Below are positions 28,231 to 37,094 of a stretch of DNA of 37,335 nucleotides, piece by piece. The stretch's first letter is position 1, and every line of letters begins with the position of its first letter. The notes beneath the pieces are model-generated. The model did no database searches and was not told the DNA's origin. It saw nothing but the letters and a program-made list of their open reading frames with translations. This stretch comes from Betaproteobacteria bacterium (lineage in GTDB: Bacteria; Pseudomonadota; Gammaproteobacteria; Burkholderiales; WYBJ01), in the NCBI GenBank assembly GCA_009377585.1, contig WHTS01000057.1:1-37335 (forward strand), given 5' to 3'. Made by a program: the position numbers and the translations under genes.

Positions 28231-28947
28231 ATGCGACCGAGCGGCAGAGCCCCGACGCAATTGCGCCCCGTGCGCATCGTGCGTGGATTCACGCGCCATG
28301 CCGAGGGTTCGGTGTTGATCGAATGCGGTGAAACCCGGGTGCTGTGCACGGCGAGCGTGGAAGACTCGGTGCCGCCGTTTCTCAAGGGCAGCGGACGAGG
28401 TTGGGTGACGGCCGAATACGGCATGCTGCCGCGCTCGACCAACACGCGCAACGCGCGCGAAGCGGCCCGCGGCAAGCAGTCCGGCCGCACGCTCGAAATC
28501 CAGCGCCTGATCGGGCGCGCGCTGCGGACGGCCGTCGATCTCGAGCGGCTGGGCGAGCGGCAGATCACGATCGACTGCGACGTGCTGCAAGCCGACGGCG
28601 GGACGCGCACCGCATCGATCACGGGCGGATTCGTCGCGTTGCATGATGCCATCTCGTTACTGTGCGAGCGCCGGATACTGCCCTCGATGCCGATCGTCGA
28701 TTCCGTTGCGGCGGTTTCCGTCGGCATTCACTCCGGCGTCCCGGTGCTCGATCTCGACTATGCGGAGGATTCGGCCTGCGATACCGACATGAACGTCGTC
28801 ATGACGGGCAGCGGCGGTATCGTCGAGATCCAGGGCACCGCCGAGCGCGCGCCCTTCTCGCACGGCGAGCTGGACGAAATGCTGCAGCTCGCGCGCCAGG
28901 GGATCGCAGAGCTGGTCGCTGCCCAGCGCGCGGCGCTTGGGGCTTAG
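28231..28947 (+). CDS. rph: Ribonuclease PH
   Basis: RNase PH trims tRNA 3' ends by phosphorolysis. The 238-residue protein has the full family core: [16 protein letters not shown] at the start, [12 protein letters not shown] (about 31-42), [14 protein letters not shown] (about 57-70), [17 protein letters not shown]-like segments (arginines for tRNA and phosphate) and [18 protein letters not shown] (about 116-133), the phosphate/metal site. It is full length, unlike the truncated copy in E. coli K-12. The ATG at 28231 lacks a clear ribosome site. It starts the rph-rdgB-hemW run, with 33 bases to rdgB. Confidence 0.96.
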   Translation: MRPSGRAPTQLRPVRIVRGFTRHAEGSVLIECGETRVLCTASVEDSVPPFLKGSGRGWVTAEYGMLPRSTNTRNAREAARGKQSGRTLEIQRLIGRALRTAVDLERLGERQITIDCDVLQADGGTRTASITGGFVALHDAISLLCERRILPSMPIVDSVAAVSVGIHSGVPVLDLDYAEDSACDTDMNVVMTGSGGIVEIQGTAERAPFSHGELDEMLQLARQGIAELVAAQRAALGA

Positions 28948-28980
28948 TCCCCGATCGCCCGGCGGTCGCGGAAGCTCATC

Positions 28981-29580
28981 ATGAGGCACGGTCTGGCGCG
29001 CGTGGTGGTGGCCTCGGGCAATCCCGGCAAGCTGCGCGAGCTTAACGCGCTGTTGCAGCCGCTCGGCATCGAAGCGATGGCGCAGCGCTTGCTGGGTGTT
29101 GCGGAAACCGAGGAGCCGCACCCGACTTTCGTCGAGAACGCGCTCGCCAAGGCGCGCAATGCCGCGCGCCATACGGGGCTGCCCTCGCTTGCCGACGATT
29201 CCGGGATCCTGGCCGATGCGCTCGGCGGCGAGCCGGGCGTGCACTCGGCACGCTATGCCGGCGAACCGAAATCCGACCAGCGCAACAACCGCAAGCTCAT
29301 CGAGATGCTTCGCCACGCGCCGACCCGCGCGGCGCACTACTATTGCGTGATCGTGCTGATGCGCCATGCCGACGATCCGCAGCCGCTGGTTGCCGAGGGA
29401 TTCTGGCACGGCCAGATCGTGCTGCAGCCGCGCGGCGGTGGCGGGTTCGGCTACGACCCGTATTTTCTGCTGCCCGAGCTCGGTCTCACAGCGGCCGAGC
29501 TCGACGCCGAGCACAAAAATCGCATCAGCCACCGCGGCCAGGCACTCGCCATGCTGGCATCCCGGTTGAGCAGGTCGTGA
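28981..29580 (+). CDS. rdgB: XTP/dITP pyrophosphatase (HAM1/RdgB)
   Basis: RdgB cleans the nucleotide pool by hydrolysing XTP, dITP and ITP to their monophosphates. The 199-residue protein begins with the substrate loop VVVASGNPGKLREL (about 8-21) and has FVENALAKARNAA (51-63), LADDSGILADALGGEPGVHSARYAG (about 70-94, with metal-binding acidic residues) and GGFGYDPYF near residue 155, all HAM1 marks. Its stop TGA shares bases with the hemW start (TGATG). The rph-rdgB-hemW order is common in proteobacteria. Confidence 0.96.
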   Translation: MRHGLARVVVASGNPGKLRELNALLQPLGIEAMAQRLLGVAETEEPHPTFVENALAKARNAARHTGLPSLADDSGILADALGGEPGVHSARYAGEPKSDQRNNRKLIEMLRHAPTRAAHYYCVIVLMRHADDPQPLVAEGFWHGQIVLQPRGGGGFGYDPYFLLPELGLTAAELDAEHKNRISHRGQALAMLASRLSRS

Positions 29581-30830
29581 TGGCTGCGAATCGAACCATG
29601 GCTCCCGCATCCATTCTCCTCGATGCGCCTAACACCGCTTCGGGTGCGAAGCACATGGCGCGCGGACCGCGGTTTGCATCGTTGCCGCCGCTCTCGCTCT
29701 ACGTCCACGTTCCCTGGTGCGTGCGCAAGTGCCCATACTGCGATTTCAACTCGCACGAGCTGCGCGCTTCGTTACCCGAGCGCGAGTACGTGGATGCGCT
29801 GACCGCGGACCTGGAGCAGTTCCTTCCCCGCATTTGGGGCCGGCCCGTCTACACGATCTTTTTCGGCGGCGGCACGCCGAGCCTGTTTTCGCCACAGGCG
29901 ATCGATGCCGTGCTGCAAGCGGTTCGTGCGCGCGTACGCCTCGACGCGACCGCCGAGATCACGCTCGAGGCCAATCCCGGAACGGCCGACGCCGGACACT
30001 TCGAGGGTTACCGCGCGGCGGGCGTGAACCGGTTGTCGATCGGCGTGCAAAGCTTCGATGACGCGAAACTCGCGGCGCTCGGGCGCATTCACGATGGCCG
30101 GCAGGCGCGCCAGGCGATCGAACTGGCGCAGCGCCACTTTGCCAACGTGAACATCGACCTCATGTATGCACTGCCCAGCCAAACTGCGGTCAATGCGCTC
30201 GCCGACATCGAGGCGGCGATTGCGATCGGTCCGACGCATATTTCGGCCTATCACCTGACCATCGAACCCAACACGCTATTTCACCGCTTCCCCCCGCCGG
30301 TGCCGGACGACGATGCCGCCGCCGAGATGCAGGACGCGATCGAGGCGCGTCTGGCACAGGCCGGCTACGAGAATTACGAAACGTCCGCCTTCGCCCGCCC
30401 GGGGTGTCGCTGCGCGCACAATCTCAACTACTGGCGCTTCGGCGACTACCTCGGCATCGGCGCCGGCGCGCACAGCAAGATCTCGTTTCCCGAGCGAATC
30501 GTGCGCGAAATGAAGCATAAGCACCCGCGGCAGTACATGGCGCAGGCGGCCGAGGGCGCGGTCCAGGAAGCGCATGAAGTGCCGGCACGCGATCTGCCGT
30601 TCGAGTTCATGATGAATGCGTTGCGCATGACGGACGGCTTCGCGCTGCGGTTGTACGAGGAGCGCACGGGCTTGCCGCTCACGTCGGTCCTGAGCCTGCT
30701 GGATGCTGCGGAGCGAGACGGTCTCATCGAGCGCGACCATCTCGCGGTACGGCCGAGCGCACGCGGCAGGCGCTTTCTCAACGATCTGCTGCAACGCTTC
30801 CTGCCTATTGAAGGTTCGGAAAGTGGCTGA
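29580..30830 (+). CDS. hemW: HemW, radical-SAM haem chaperone
   Basis: HemW (long annotated as coproporphyrinogen oxidase-like HemN) binds haem and a radical-SAM iron-sulfur cluster and is thought to insert haem into cytochromes. The 416-residue protein has the cluster motif CVRKCPYC (Cys47, Cys51, Cys54), then the GGGTPS loop, EANPG and the GVNRLSIGVQSFDD segment, followed by a C-terminal HemN-like domain. I chose the ATG at 29580, which overlaps the rdgB stop; the first 35 residues are not conserved, so an internal ATG at residue 26 is possible. Convergent with trmB. Confidence 0.94.
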   Translation: MAANRTMAPASILLDAPNTASGAKHMARGPRFASLPPLSLYVHVPWCVRKCPYCDFNSHELRASLPEREYVDALTADLEQFLPRIWGRPVYTIFFGGGTPSLFSPQAIDAVLQAVRARVRLDATAEITLEANPGTADAGHFEGYRAAGVNRLSIGVQSFDDAKLAALGRIHDGRQARQAIELAQRHFANVNIDLMYALPSQTAVNALADIEAAIAIGPTHISAYHLTIEPNTLFHRFPPPVPDDDAAAEMQDAIEARLAQAGYENYETSAFARPGCRCAHNLNYWRFGDYLGIGAGAHSKISFPERIVREMKHKHPRQYMAQAAEGAVQEAHEVPARDLPFEFMMNALRMTDGFALRLYEERTGLPLTSVLSLLDAAERDGLIERDHLAVRPSARGRRFLNDLLQRFLPIEGSESG

Positions 30831-30857
30831 CAAGCCGTCGGGCTCGCGCAGCAAGCT

Positions 30858-31529
30858 CTACAGCGGACGGCGAAAGACGATGTCGTGCACGGCGTGACCG
30901 AGCGCAAGCCCGCGGCGCTCGAACTTGGTCAACGGACGATAGGCCGGGCGCGGTGCGTAGCGCTCGGCGCTGTTTTCGAGCTCGGTCTGGCCGAGAACAT
31001 CCACAATCCACTCGGCATAGTCCTGCCAATCGGTGGCGACATGGAGATAGCCGCCCGGGCGCAGCCGCGTCACCAGCAGGCGCGCGAAGCTTACTTGCAA
31101 CAGGCGCCGCTTGTGGTGGCGCTTCTTCGGCCACGGGTCGGGGAAGAAGATGTGGATGCCGCTCAAGGACGCGGCCGCGATCATGTGCTCCACCACCTCG
31201 GCGGCATCGTGCTGAACGATGCGCAGGTTCGTGAGCTCTCGCGCCTCGATCATGCGCAGCAGGCTGCCGACCCCGGGGGCGTGCACTTCCACACCGAGAT
31301 AGTCGCTTTGCGGGGTCGAAGCCGCGATCTCGGCGCTCGTCTCTCCCATGCCGAATCCGATTTCCAGCACGACCGGCGCGCTGCGCAAGAAGACGCGGGC
31401 GAAATCGAGCGGCGCGTGACTGTAAGGCAAGCCGTAGCGCGGGAGCAGGCGTTCGTGCGCCGCGCGCTGCGCATCCGTCATCCTGCCCTGTCGCAGCACG
31501 TAGCTTCGAATGGAACGCTGCTCGTTCAT
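30858..31529 (-). CDS. trmB: tRNA (guanine-N7-)-methyltransferase
   Basis: TrmB makes m7G46 in tRNA using S-adenosylmethionine. The 223-residue product shows the SAM site VLEIGFGMGETS (about 54-65), LGVEVHAPGVGSLL (about 78-91) and the family signature FFPDPWPKKRHHKRRL (about 128-143), plus the C-terminal TKFERRGLALGH segment. Length is typical. It stands 119 bases after thiG on the same strand, the thiS-thiG-trmB order seen in many betaproteobacteria and pseudomonads, but a hairpin with a T-run lies between thiG and trmB, so they may be transcribed apart. Confidence 0.96.
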   Translation of the reverse strand: MNEQRSIRSYVLRQGRMTDAQRAAHERLLPRYGLPYSHAPLDFARVFLRSAPVVLEIGFGMGETSAEIAASTPQSDYLGVEVHAPGVGSLLRMIEARELTNLRIVQHDAAEVVEHMIAAASLSGIHIFFPDPWPKKRHHKRRLLQVSFARLLVTRLRPGGYLHVATDWQDYAEWIVDVLGQTELENSAERYAPRPAYRPLTKFERRGLALGHAVHDIVFRRPL

Positions 31530-31571
31530 GGGCGCAGCCGTGCGTGCGGCGTGAAGGCGGGCGGACGTGAG

Positions 31572-31606
31572 AAAACGCCGCAGGCGAGACGCTTCGACCT
31601 GCGGCG
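31572..31606 (-). terminator. Rho-independent terminator after thiG
   Basis: On the minus strand CGCCGCAGG, a 13-base loop and CCTGCGGCG are followed directly by TTTTC. This is the clearest intrinsic terminator in the window. It lies 43 bases beyond the thiG stop and ahead of trmB. Confidence 0.7.
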
Positions 31607-31648
31607 CGGGCTTGGAAAAGCGGCTGCTCGTTTCAGCCCTTCAGCATT

Positions 31649-32452
31649 TCATGCCTTGCCGATGAGGCCGGTGGTGGGCGAGCTCGGTGCAGCCGAGTAG
31701 GGTTTCTTCGGCATGCGGCCGGCGAGGAACGCTTCGCGGCCGGCTTCGACCGCTTTGCGCATGGCGCTCGCCATCAACACCGGGTCCGACGCGCCTGCGA
31801 TCGCGGTGTTCATGAGCACGCCGTCGCAGCCGAGCTCCATGGCAATGGCAGCGTCCGAGGCCGTGCCGACGCCGGCATCGACCAGCACGGGCACTTTGGC
31901 GTTGGCGATGATGATCTGCAGATTCCACGGATTGAGAATCCCCATGCCGGAGCCGATCAGCGATGCGAGCGGCATGACGGCACAGCAGCCGATCTCCTCC
32001 AGCCGCTTGGCCAGGATCGGATCGTCGCTGCAGTAGACCATGACCTTGAAACCGTCCTTCACCAGGACTTCGGCGGCCTGCAGCGTTTCCACCATGTTGG
32101 GAAAGAGCGTGGCCGGATCGCCGAGCACTTCCAGCTTCACCAGCTCGTGGCCGTCGAGCAGCTCGCGTGCGAGGCGCAAGGTACGCACGGCATCGTCGGC
32201 CGTGTAGCAGCCCGCCGTATTGGGCAGGATCGTGAAGCGGCCGGGCGGAAGAAATTCGAGCAGGCTCGGCTCGTTGGCGTTCTGGCCGATGTTGGTGCGG
32301 CGGATGGCCACGGTGACAATCTCCGCACCGCTCGCGTCGACGGCAGCGCGCGTCTGCGCGAAGTCCTTGTACTTTCCCGTTCCGACCAGCAGCCGGGAGC
32401 GGAAGGTGCGCCCGGCCAGCGCGAGAGAATCCATCTTGTCCTGCGGGGTCAT
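31649..32452 (-). CDS. thiG: Thiazole synthase
   Basis: ThiG builds the thiazole phosphate half of thiamine from deoxyxylulose 5-phosphate, dehydroglycine or iminoglycine, and ThiS thiocarboxylate. The 267-residue barrel has [14 protein letters not shown] (about 17-30), IRRTNIGQ (50-57), [10 protein letters not shown] (76-85), the Schiff-base lysine Lys106 in LVKLEVLGD and [24 protein letters not shown] (about 195-218). An internal ATG six codons on (32434) is an alternative start. It follows thiS by 34 bases. No thiC, thiD, thiE or thiO is in the window, so other pathway genes must be elsewhere. Confidence 0.96.
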   Translation of the reverse strand: MTPQDKMDSLALAGRTFRSRLLVGTGKYKDFAQTRAAVDASGAEIVTVAIRRTNIGQNANEPSLLEFLPPGRFTILPNTAGCYTADDAVRTLRLARELLDGHELVKLEVLGDPATLFPNMVETLQAAEVLVKDGFKVMVYCSDDPILAKRLEEIGCCAVMPLASLIGSGMGILNPWNLQIIIANAKVPVLVDAGVGTASDAAIAMELGCDGVLMNTAIAGASDPVLMASAMRKAVEAGREAFLAGRMPKKPYSAAPSSPTTGLIGKA

Positions 32453-32486
32453 GTGCGAATACTCCGGCCTGTTGCGGTCGCGGTCA

Positions 32487-32690
32487 TCAGCCGCCTCCGA
32501 CCGCTACCACGATCTCGATCCGGTCGCCATCCGCGAGCCATTGCTCGCCAAAGCGGCTGCGCGGGACGATGTCGCCGTTGCGTTCCAGGGCGACACGCTT
32601 GCCGGTCAGCTCCAGCACGCCGAGCAAGGCATCGACCTTGAGCGGGGCATCGAAGCGGCGCGGCTCGCCATTGATGGTGAGTGCGATCAC
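32487..32690 (-). CDS. thiS: Sulfur-carrier protein ThiS
   Basis: ThiS is a ubiquitin-like carrier whose C-terminal Gly-Gly is thiocarboxylated and donates sulfur to ThiG. The product is 67 residues if the GTG at 32690 is used. It has the family pattern [11 protein letters not shown] at the start, [24 protein letters not shown] in the middle and the end [14 protein letters not shown]. An in-frame ATG at 32741 would add 17 non-conserved residues, and a TAGAAT -10-like hexamer lies between the two starts (32732-32737), which favours GTG. No thiamine pyrophosphate riboswitch sequence (CTGAGA with its partner) is seen upstream. Confidence 0.9.
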   Translation of the reverse strand: MIALTINGEPRRFDAPLKVDALLGVLELTGKRVALERNGDIVPRSRFGEQWLADGDRIEIVVAVGGG

Positions 32691-32908
32691 GGGCGGTGAC
32701 AGGCGAAAACGAGGCAGCTGCAGGGACAAGAATTCTAGCATGCGCCTGCCGGGGAGCAGGCGTCCGCGCGCTGATTGGCCGGGCGTGGGCACGTGACCCG
32801 TGCGGCCGTCCGGCAGTCCCACAACCGCGCATGGTCCTCCATCTTGCCCGACACGATGATGGCGATTGGGAGGGGCCCGGGGAGCGCGTGCCCGTTACCG
32901 ATGCTGTC

Positions 32909-32914
32909 TATAAT
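32909..32914 (+). promoter_or_regulatory. Consensus -10 hexamer ahead of the TonB-receptor gene
   Basis: A perfect TATAAT lies six bases before the left arm of the 26-base inverted repeat. No good -35 is found 16-18 bases upstream (GCGTGC at 17). If used, the whole inverted repeat would be in the 5' leader of the receptor mRNA. Confidence 0.4.
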
Positions 32915-32920
32915 CGCCGA

Positions 32921-33008
32921 GGAAAATGGGGACGCACACAATTTCCGGACAATGGCGTGCGTCCTCATTTGCCGGTTGGCCGGGAAATTGTGTGCGTCCC
33001 CATTTTCC
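32921..33008. repeat. Perfect 26-base inverted repeat with a third, partial copy in the loop
   Basis: The left arm at 32921-32946 (beginning GGAAAATGGGGACG) is the exact reverse complement of 32983-33008. The 36-base centre includes GCGTGCGTCCTCATTTGCC (about 32955-32973), a decayed copy of the right arm. The element ends 14 bases before the ATG of the TonB-dependent receptor. Palindromes of this general form with a GGGGAC core occur in REP-like or RAYT-associated elements, but I cannot confirm a family from one copy. Confidence 0.85.
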
Positions 33009-33022
33009 GTGGTTTGCGATCG

Positions 33023-35125
33023 ATGCGTGCGACGACTGGGTGGATGGTCTTGGCTGCCGCGATGCCGCTGGATGCCGCCGCCCAGGCGGCGGCCAGCGAT
33101 TCGGCTCGCGCGCTGGGACCGGAGGTGGTAGTCAGCGCGACGCGCGACGAGGCACGCGAGTTCGACTTGCCGGTTGCAATAGACAGCGTCGACGCGCGCG
33201 CGGTGCGCGAAGGCAACGCCCGGGTCAACCTGTCCGAGTCGCTCAGTCGCGTTTCGGGCATCGTCGTTCAGAACCGGCAAAACTACGCGCAGGATCTGCA
33301 GGTGTCCTCGCGCGGCTTCGGCGCCCGGGCGGCGTTCGGCGTGCGCGGCGTGCGCCTGGTTGCCGACGGAATCCCGGCGACGATGCCGGACGGACAAGGC
33401 CAGAGCGCCACCTTCAGCCTCAGCTCGGCGAGCCGCATCGAGGTGCTGCGCGGACCGTTCGCATCGCTCTACGGCAATGCGTCCGGCGGGTTCATCCAGA
33501 CTTTCACCGAGGATGGCCCGGAACGGCCGACTCTGCGACCGAGCGCGAGCTTCGGCAGCTACGATACGTATCGCGCGGGTCTCAATTTCGGCGGCACGGC
33601 GGGCGCGCTCAATTACCTGGTCGACGCTTCGCGTTTCCAGACCGACGGCTATCGCGACCATAGCGCGGCGCGGCGCGATCAGCTCAATGCCAAGTTTCGC
33701 ATCGCCTTTACCACCGGCGCCACCCTGACCGCCCTCGTCAATGCGCTGGAGCAGCCCGACACCCAGGACCCGCTCGGATTGCGGCGCGCGCAGATGGAAG
33801 CGAACCCGCGCCAGGTCGATCCCGCCGCGATCCTTTTCAACACACGCAAGAGCATCGAGCATCGCCAGGGCGGGCTCGTGTACGAGCATCCGGTCGGCGG
33901 CGGCGACGTGCTGCGTGCTTCGGTCTATGGCGGCGGGCGCGACGTGGTGCAGTATCTTTCGATTCCGCTCGGCCCACAGCTGGCGCCGACTTCCGGGGGT
34001 GGGGTGGTGGATCTCGATCGCGCCTTCGGTGGCGGCAGCTTGCGCTACACCGCCTCGCGGCAAACCGCGGCCGGCCCGATCAAGCTCACCGGCGGGGTCG
34101 AGTACCAGCGCATGGACGAGCGCCGGAAAGGCTTCATCAACAACTTCGGCACGCGCGGGGCGCTCAAGCGCGATCAGGACGATCGCGTATCGAGCACCGA
34201 CTTCTTCGCGATCGGCGAATGGGGCTTCGCGCCGCACTGGGTGCTCACTGGGGGCGCCCGTACGAGCCGCATCCGGTTCGAATCGCGCGACCACTTCATC
34301 GCCCCCGGCAACCCCGACGACAGCGGCGCGGTCAGCCATTCGGGTAGCAGCACGGCGCTGGGCCTGCTGTACAAGCTGAGCGAGCAGGTGCACTTGTACG
34401 CAGCCGCGGGTCGCGGTTTCGAGACACCGACACTCGCCGAGCTGTCGTATCGCCCCGATCGCACCAGCGGGCTCAATTTCAGTCTCGAGCCGAGCCGCTC
34501 CAAGCAGATCGAAGCCGGCATCAAGGCGAACCTCATCCCCGGGCAGCGGCTTCGGCTGACGCTATACGAGATCGAGACGCGCGATGAGATCGTCGTCAAC
34601 GCGGCCTCGGGCGGGCGTACCGACTTCAAGAACGCGGGCCGCACGCGCCGGCAGGGCGTGGAGGCTTCGTGGGAGGTGGTCTACGACAACGGCATCGAGG
34701 CGTACGTGGCCTGGAGCTGGGTCGACGCGCATTACCGCGACGCGTTTACCTCGGGTACGCCGCCGGTCGTCATTCCGGCCGGCAACCGGCTGCCCGGCGT
34801 GGCTGCGAGCACGCTCTATGCCGAGCTGATCTGGCGGCACGCTGTGAGCGGCTTTTATGTCGGCGTAGAGGGGCGCCGTGTCGGCCGGGTGGCCGTCGAC
34901 GATCGCAATAGCGAATTCGCCGCGAGCTATGCGGTGGCCTCCGCGCGGTTGGGCTTCGAGCAGCGCGGCAGGCAATGGCGGTTGAACGAGTTCGTTCGGG
35001 TCGACAACATCACCGACCGGCGCTATGCCGGCTCGGTTATCGTCGCCGACGGCAACCGTCGCTTCTACGAGCCCGCGCCGGGACGCAACTACCTGCTCGG
35101 TGTAGAAGCCTCGCTGGCGTTCTAA
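33023..35125 (+). CDS. TonB-dependent outer-membrane receptor
   Basis: This is a 700-residue outer-membrane receptor. Residues 1-22 are a signal peptide (cleavage near AAAQA). A TonB-box-like EVVVSATR is at 34-41. A plug domain follows (about 45-160), with VSSRGFGARAAFGVRGVRLVADG, MPDGQGQ and EVLRGPFASLYGNASGG. The rest is beta-barrel sequence ending with phenylalanine (LLGVEASLAF), the outer-membrane insertion signal. The plug resembles the FecA/siderophore group, so an iron complex is the most likely ligand, but this is inference. I chose the ATG at 33023 because the signal peptide starts there; no ribosome binding site is visible, and an inverted repeat lies just upstream. The receptor is divergent from thiS. 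Confidence 0.88.
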   Translation: MRATTGWMVLAAAMPLDAAAQAAASDSARALGPEVVVSATRDEAREFDLPVAIDSVDARAVREGNARVNLSESLSRVSGIVVQNRQNYAQDLQVSSRGFGARAAFGVRGVRLVADGIPATMPDGQGQSATFSLSSASRIEVLRGPFASLYGNASGGFIQTFTEDGPERPTLRPSASFGSYDTYRAGLNFGGTAGALNYLVDASRFQTDGYRDHSAARRDQLNAKFRIAFTTGATLTALVNALEQPDTQDPLGLRRAQMEANPRQVDPAAILFNTRKSIEHRQGGLVYEHPVGGGDVLRASVYGGGRDVVQYLSIPLGPQLAPTSGGGVVDLDRAFGGGSLRYTASRQTAAGPIKLTGGVEYQRMDERRKGFINNFGTRGALKRDQDDRVSSTDFFAIGEWGFAPHWVLTGGARTSRIRFESRDHFIAPGNPDDSGAVSHSGSSTALGLLYKLSEQVHLYAAAGRGFETPTLAELSYRPDRTSGLNFSLEPSRSKQIEAGIKANLIPGQRLRLTLYEIETRDEIVVNAASGGRTDFKNAGRTRRQGVEASWEVVYDNGIEAYVAWSWVDAHYRDAFTSGTPPVVIPAGNRLPGVAASTLYAELIWRHAVSGFYVGVEGRRVGRVAVDDRNSEFAASYAVASARLGFEQRGRQWRLNEFVRVDNITDRRYAGSVIVADGNRRFYEPAPGRNYLLGVEASLAF

Positions 35126-35212
35126 AGGACGTGCTGAACAATCTCATTGCCCCGGAAACGGCAACCCAGGGATCGATTGAACGCTGGCTGCAGCATTCGG
35201 CAGTGGCGCAAA

Positions 35213-36583
35213 TCAGGCTTGCTGACGGCTGCGCGCAGCGCTCGGCCGGGCGGCGATGCGGTCCAGTTCGGCCGCCACGCGCTGCAGCTCCTCATCCCAG
35301 CTGCGGTCCCATGGCTTGTAGAAGCGGCGCACGCTGGGCTGCCAGGGCGAATAGGGTTGGTTGAGCCCATGCCAGTCGATGCCCGAGTTGAGCTGCCAGG
35401 TCGGGACGCCGGCGGCGCCTGCGATAGCGCCGGCAGCCGATGGAGCGGCAATGACCAGGTCGAGGGTGGTCGTGAGTGCGCACAGTGCGTCCAAATCTTT
35501 GCTGCGATCGAGCCCGGGCGGGTGATGCAAGCGCACGTTTGAGCCCGCCACCGACTCGTCGACTCGCGCCGAGCAAGCGTCGGCCTGCAGGCAGACGAAA
35601 TGAACGCGGTCGCGACGCAGCAGCGGCAGCCATTGCCTGGCGCGTGGGCAATTGGGTCCCGACTGCGCGTTCGGATCGTCGCTGCGAAGAACGATTCCCA
35701 CCTTGAGCCCGCCGCCGAGGCCGTTGAGCCATGCCCGCCAGCGCATCTGCTCCTCGGTATTTGCAACGAGGTAGCCGGTACGCTTGGGGAAGGCCGCGAT
35801 ATCGGGACGCAACACGCCCGCAAGGCTGCCGAACGGGAGCTGGAAGTCGCAGGCCGGAGAAAGTTCGGCGCGACCATCGGCGCGATCATCGGCACGCTCG
35901 GCGACGAAGCGGACGGCAGGAAACGATCGGCGCAATAGCGAGATCAGCCGCGGATCGCATTCCACGGTGAGATCGGCCTGGCGCGCCAGCAGATCGGGCA
36001 GCATCGAAAGAAAGACGACCTGGTCGTGCAGCCGCGGCTCGGGCCATAGCCACAGGTGTCGTCCGCGCACGGGCGTGTTGCTCCATTCGCGGGCGACCGG
36101 GACTTCCGGCAAGGGAGCGTTCGGCAGCCGCCAGCGCCAATCGAACTCGGCCCAGCCGCAGCTCAATGTGCCGCGCGCAAGGCGCGAAGCGGCGCGCAAC
36201 CAGTGCGCTTCGGCGTCGGCATAGTCGGCCGCCAGCATCGCATCCAGAATGCGCTCGGCTTCCTCGTGCCGCCCCATTTCCAGCAATGCGAGCGCCAGAT
36301 TGCATCGCGCCGATCGCATCCCGGGCACGAGGGCGAGCGCGCAGCGGCACAGCCGCTCCACTTCGTCGAAGCGGCCGCGCGTGCCTTCGAGCGCTGCAAG
36401 CGTGACCAATGCACCGGTATGCCGCGCATTGGCGCGTGCCGCGACGCGGGTCGCGAGCAGCCGTTTCCTGCGATCCTGAACCAGGTGTTCCACGATTGGA
36501 AAGGCGGCGGTCACGGCGGGCTGGCGTAACGCGTCGCGCATTCGCCGGGAACCGAGGGCGGCGCGTGTCGGGTTCGATTGCAT
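35213..36583 (-). CDS. TPR protein with glycosyltransferase-like C-terminal domain
   Basis: This is a 456-residue cytoplasmic protein. Residues 45-150 are helical TPR-like repeats (RFDEVERLCRCALALVPGMRSARCNLALALLEMGRHEEAERIL), ending with the AEFDWRWRLP segment that often follows TPR units in sugar-transferase fusions. From about 190 on, the pattern VGIVLRSDDPNAQSG, VHFVCLQADAC, LDLVIAAPSAAGAIAGAAGVPTWQL is like the C-terminal nucleotide-sugar region of GT9/GT41-type enzymes. Relatives with TPR plus glycosyltransferase parts are found near flagellin-glycosylation or surface-polysaccharide genes. No such genes are adjacent here, so the acceptor is unknown. Convergent with the TonB receptor. 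Confidence 0.65.
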   Translation of the reverse strand: MQSNPTRAALGSRRMRDALRQPAVTAAFPIVEHLVQDRRKRLLATRVAARANARHTGALVTLAALEGTRGRFDEVERLCRCALALVPGMRSARCNLALALLEMGRHEEAERILDAMLAADYADAEAHWLRAASRLARGTLSCGWAEFDWRWRLPNAPLPEVPVAREWSNTPVRGRHLWLWPEPRLHDQVVFLSMLPDLLARQADLTVECDPRLISLLRRSFPAVRFVAERADDRADGRAELSPACDFQLPFGSLAGVLRPDIAAFPKRTGYLVANTEEQMRWRAWLNGLGGGLKVGIVLRSDDPNAQSGPNCPRARQWLPLLRRDRVHFVCLQADACSARVDESVAGSNVRLHHPPGLDRSKDLDALCALTTTLDLVIAAPSAAGAIAGAAGVPTWQLNSGIDWHGLNQPYSPWQPSVRRFYKPWDRSWDEELQRVAAELDRIAARPSAARSRQQA

Positions 36584-36746
36584 GTGTCGGGGAGGGCAGA
36601 GGGTCAGCCTGGAAGTTAGCAGTGCGTTGCCTGCGGTTCAGGCCGCATTAGGCGCCCCTTTGCGGTGCAATTCGCGCGTTTGCGCTGCAGCTCGATGGCA
36701 TGGCGCCGCGTGACTGCCGAACACCGCCGGCGCGCCGTTGGCTCGG

Positions 36747-36775
36747 TTGCAAGCCCAGGATCGGCCCCCTAGAAT
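36747..36775 (+). promoter_or_regulatory. Sigma-70 promoter for the tRNA-Gly gene
   Basis: TTGCAA, a 17-base spacer and TAGAAT stand nine bases before the first base of the tRNA. Four of six and five of six bases match the consensus, with ideal spacing. It is the only feature I see in the 201 bases between the glycosyltransferase-like gene and the tRNA. Confidence 0.65.
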
Positions 36776-36784
36776 CCCCCGCAT

Positions 36785-36855
36785 GCGGGTGTAGCTCAAT
36801 GGCAGAGCAGAAGCTTCCCAAGCTTACGACGAGGGTTCGATTCCCTTCACCCGCT
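36785..36855 (+). tRNA. tRNA-Gly (anticodon CCC), 3' CCA not encoded
   Basis: The cloverleaf is complete. The acceptor stem GCGGGTG pairs with CACCCGC, and the D stem GCTC pairs with GAGC around AATGGCA. The anticodon loop TTCCCAA gives anticodon CCC, and the T arm reads AGGGTTCGATTCCCT. The sequence is close to E. coli glyU. The first anticodon-stem pair is a G-A mismatch. After discriminator T (36855) the chromosome reads CAG, not CCA. Most betaproteobacterial tRNA genes encode CCA, so the 3' end seems to have been replaced by the adjoining IS21-type sequence; CCA-adding enzyme could still mature it. Confidence 0.93.
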
Positions 36856-37094
36856 CAGTCCATAGAAGGCTGTGGAGTTCTACTGCGTTCTATGCCATGC
36901 ACGATGCGATCGAGGATCGCGTCGGCGAGCGTCGGGTCGTTGAGATATTCATACCAGTGCTCGACCGGCAGTTGGCTTGTGATGAGCGTGGCTTTGCCGC
37001 TGGTTCGGTCATCGAGGACTTCGAGCAGATCGGTACGCTCGGCTTGGCCGATGGGAGCGAGGGCGAAGTCATCGAGTAATGTTGTGCGCAACAT
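36855..37094 (-). pseudogene. IstB (IS21 helper ATPase) fragment, minus strand
   Basis: This is about 79 residues of the C-terminal half of an IS21-family IstB ATPase. It runs from the Walker B region ([11 protein letters not shown]) through [44 protein letters not shown] to near the natural end. The Walker A half and all of istA are missing. The reading stops in the tRNA 3' end: the TGA stop is made from the tRNA discriminator and the two following bases. Upstream (to the right) it joins a second IstB fragment on the other strand, head to head. Confidence 0.85.

Noticed and set aside
32691-33022. Possible thiamine pyrophosphate riboswitch ahead of thiS.
   Set aside because: The conserved CTGAGA and its partner region are not found on the minus strand. 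Only a short GC hairpin (32743-32762) and a -10-like hexamer are visible.
32681-33022. N-terminal extension of the TonB receptor through the open frame upstream of 33023.
   Set aside because: The extension crosses the inverted repeat and is not signal-peptide-like. A good signal peptide begins at 33023.
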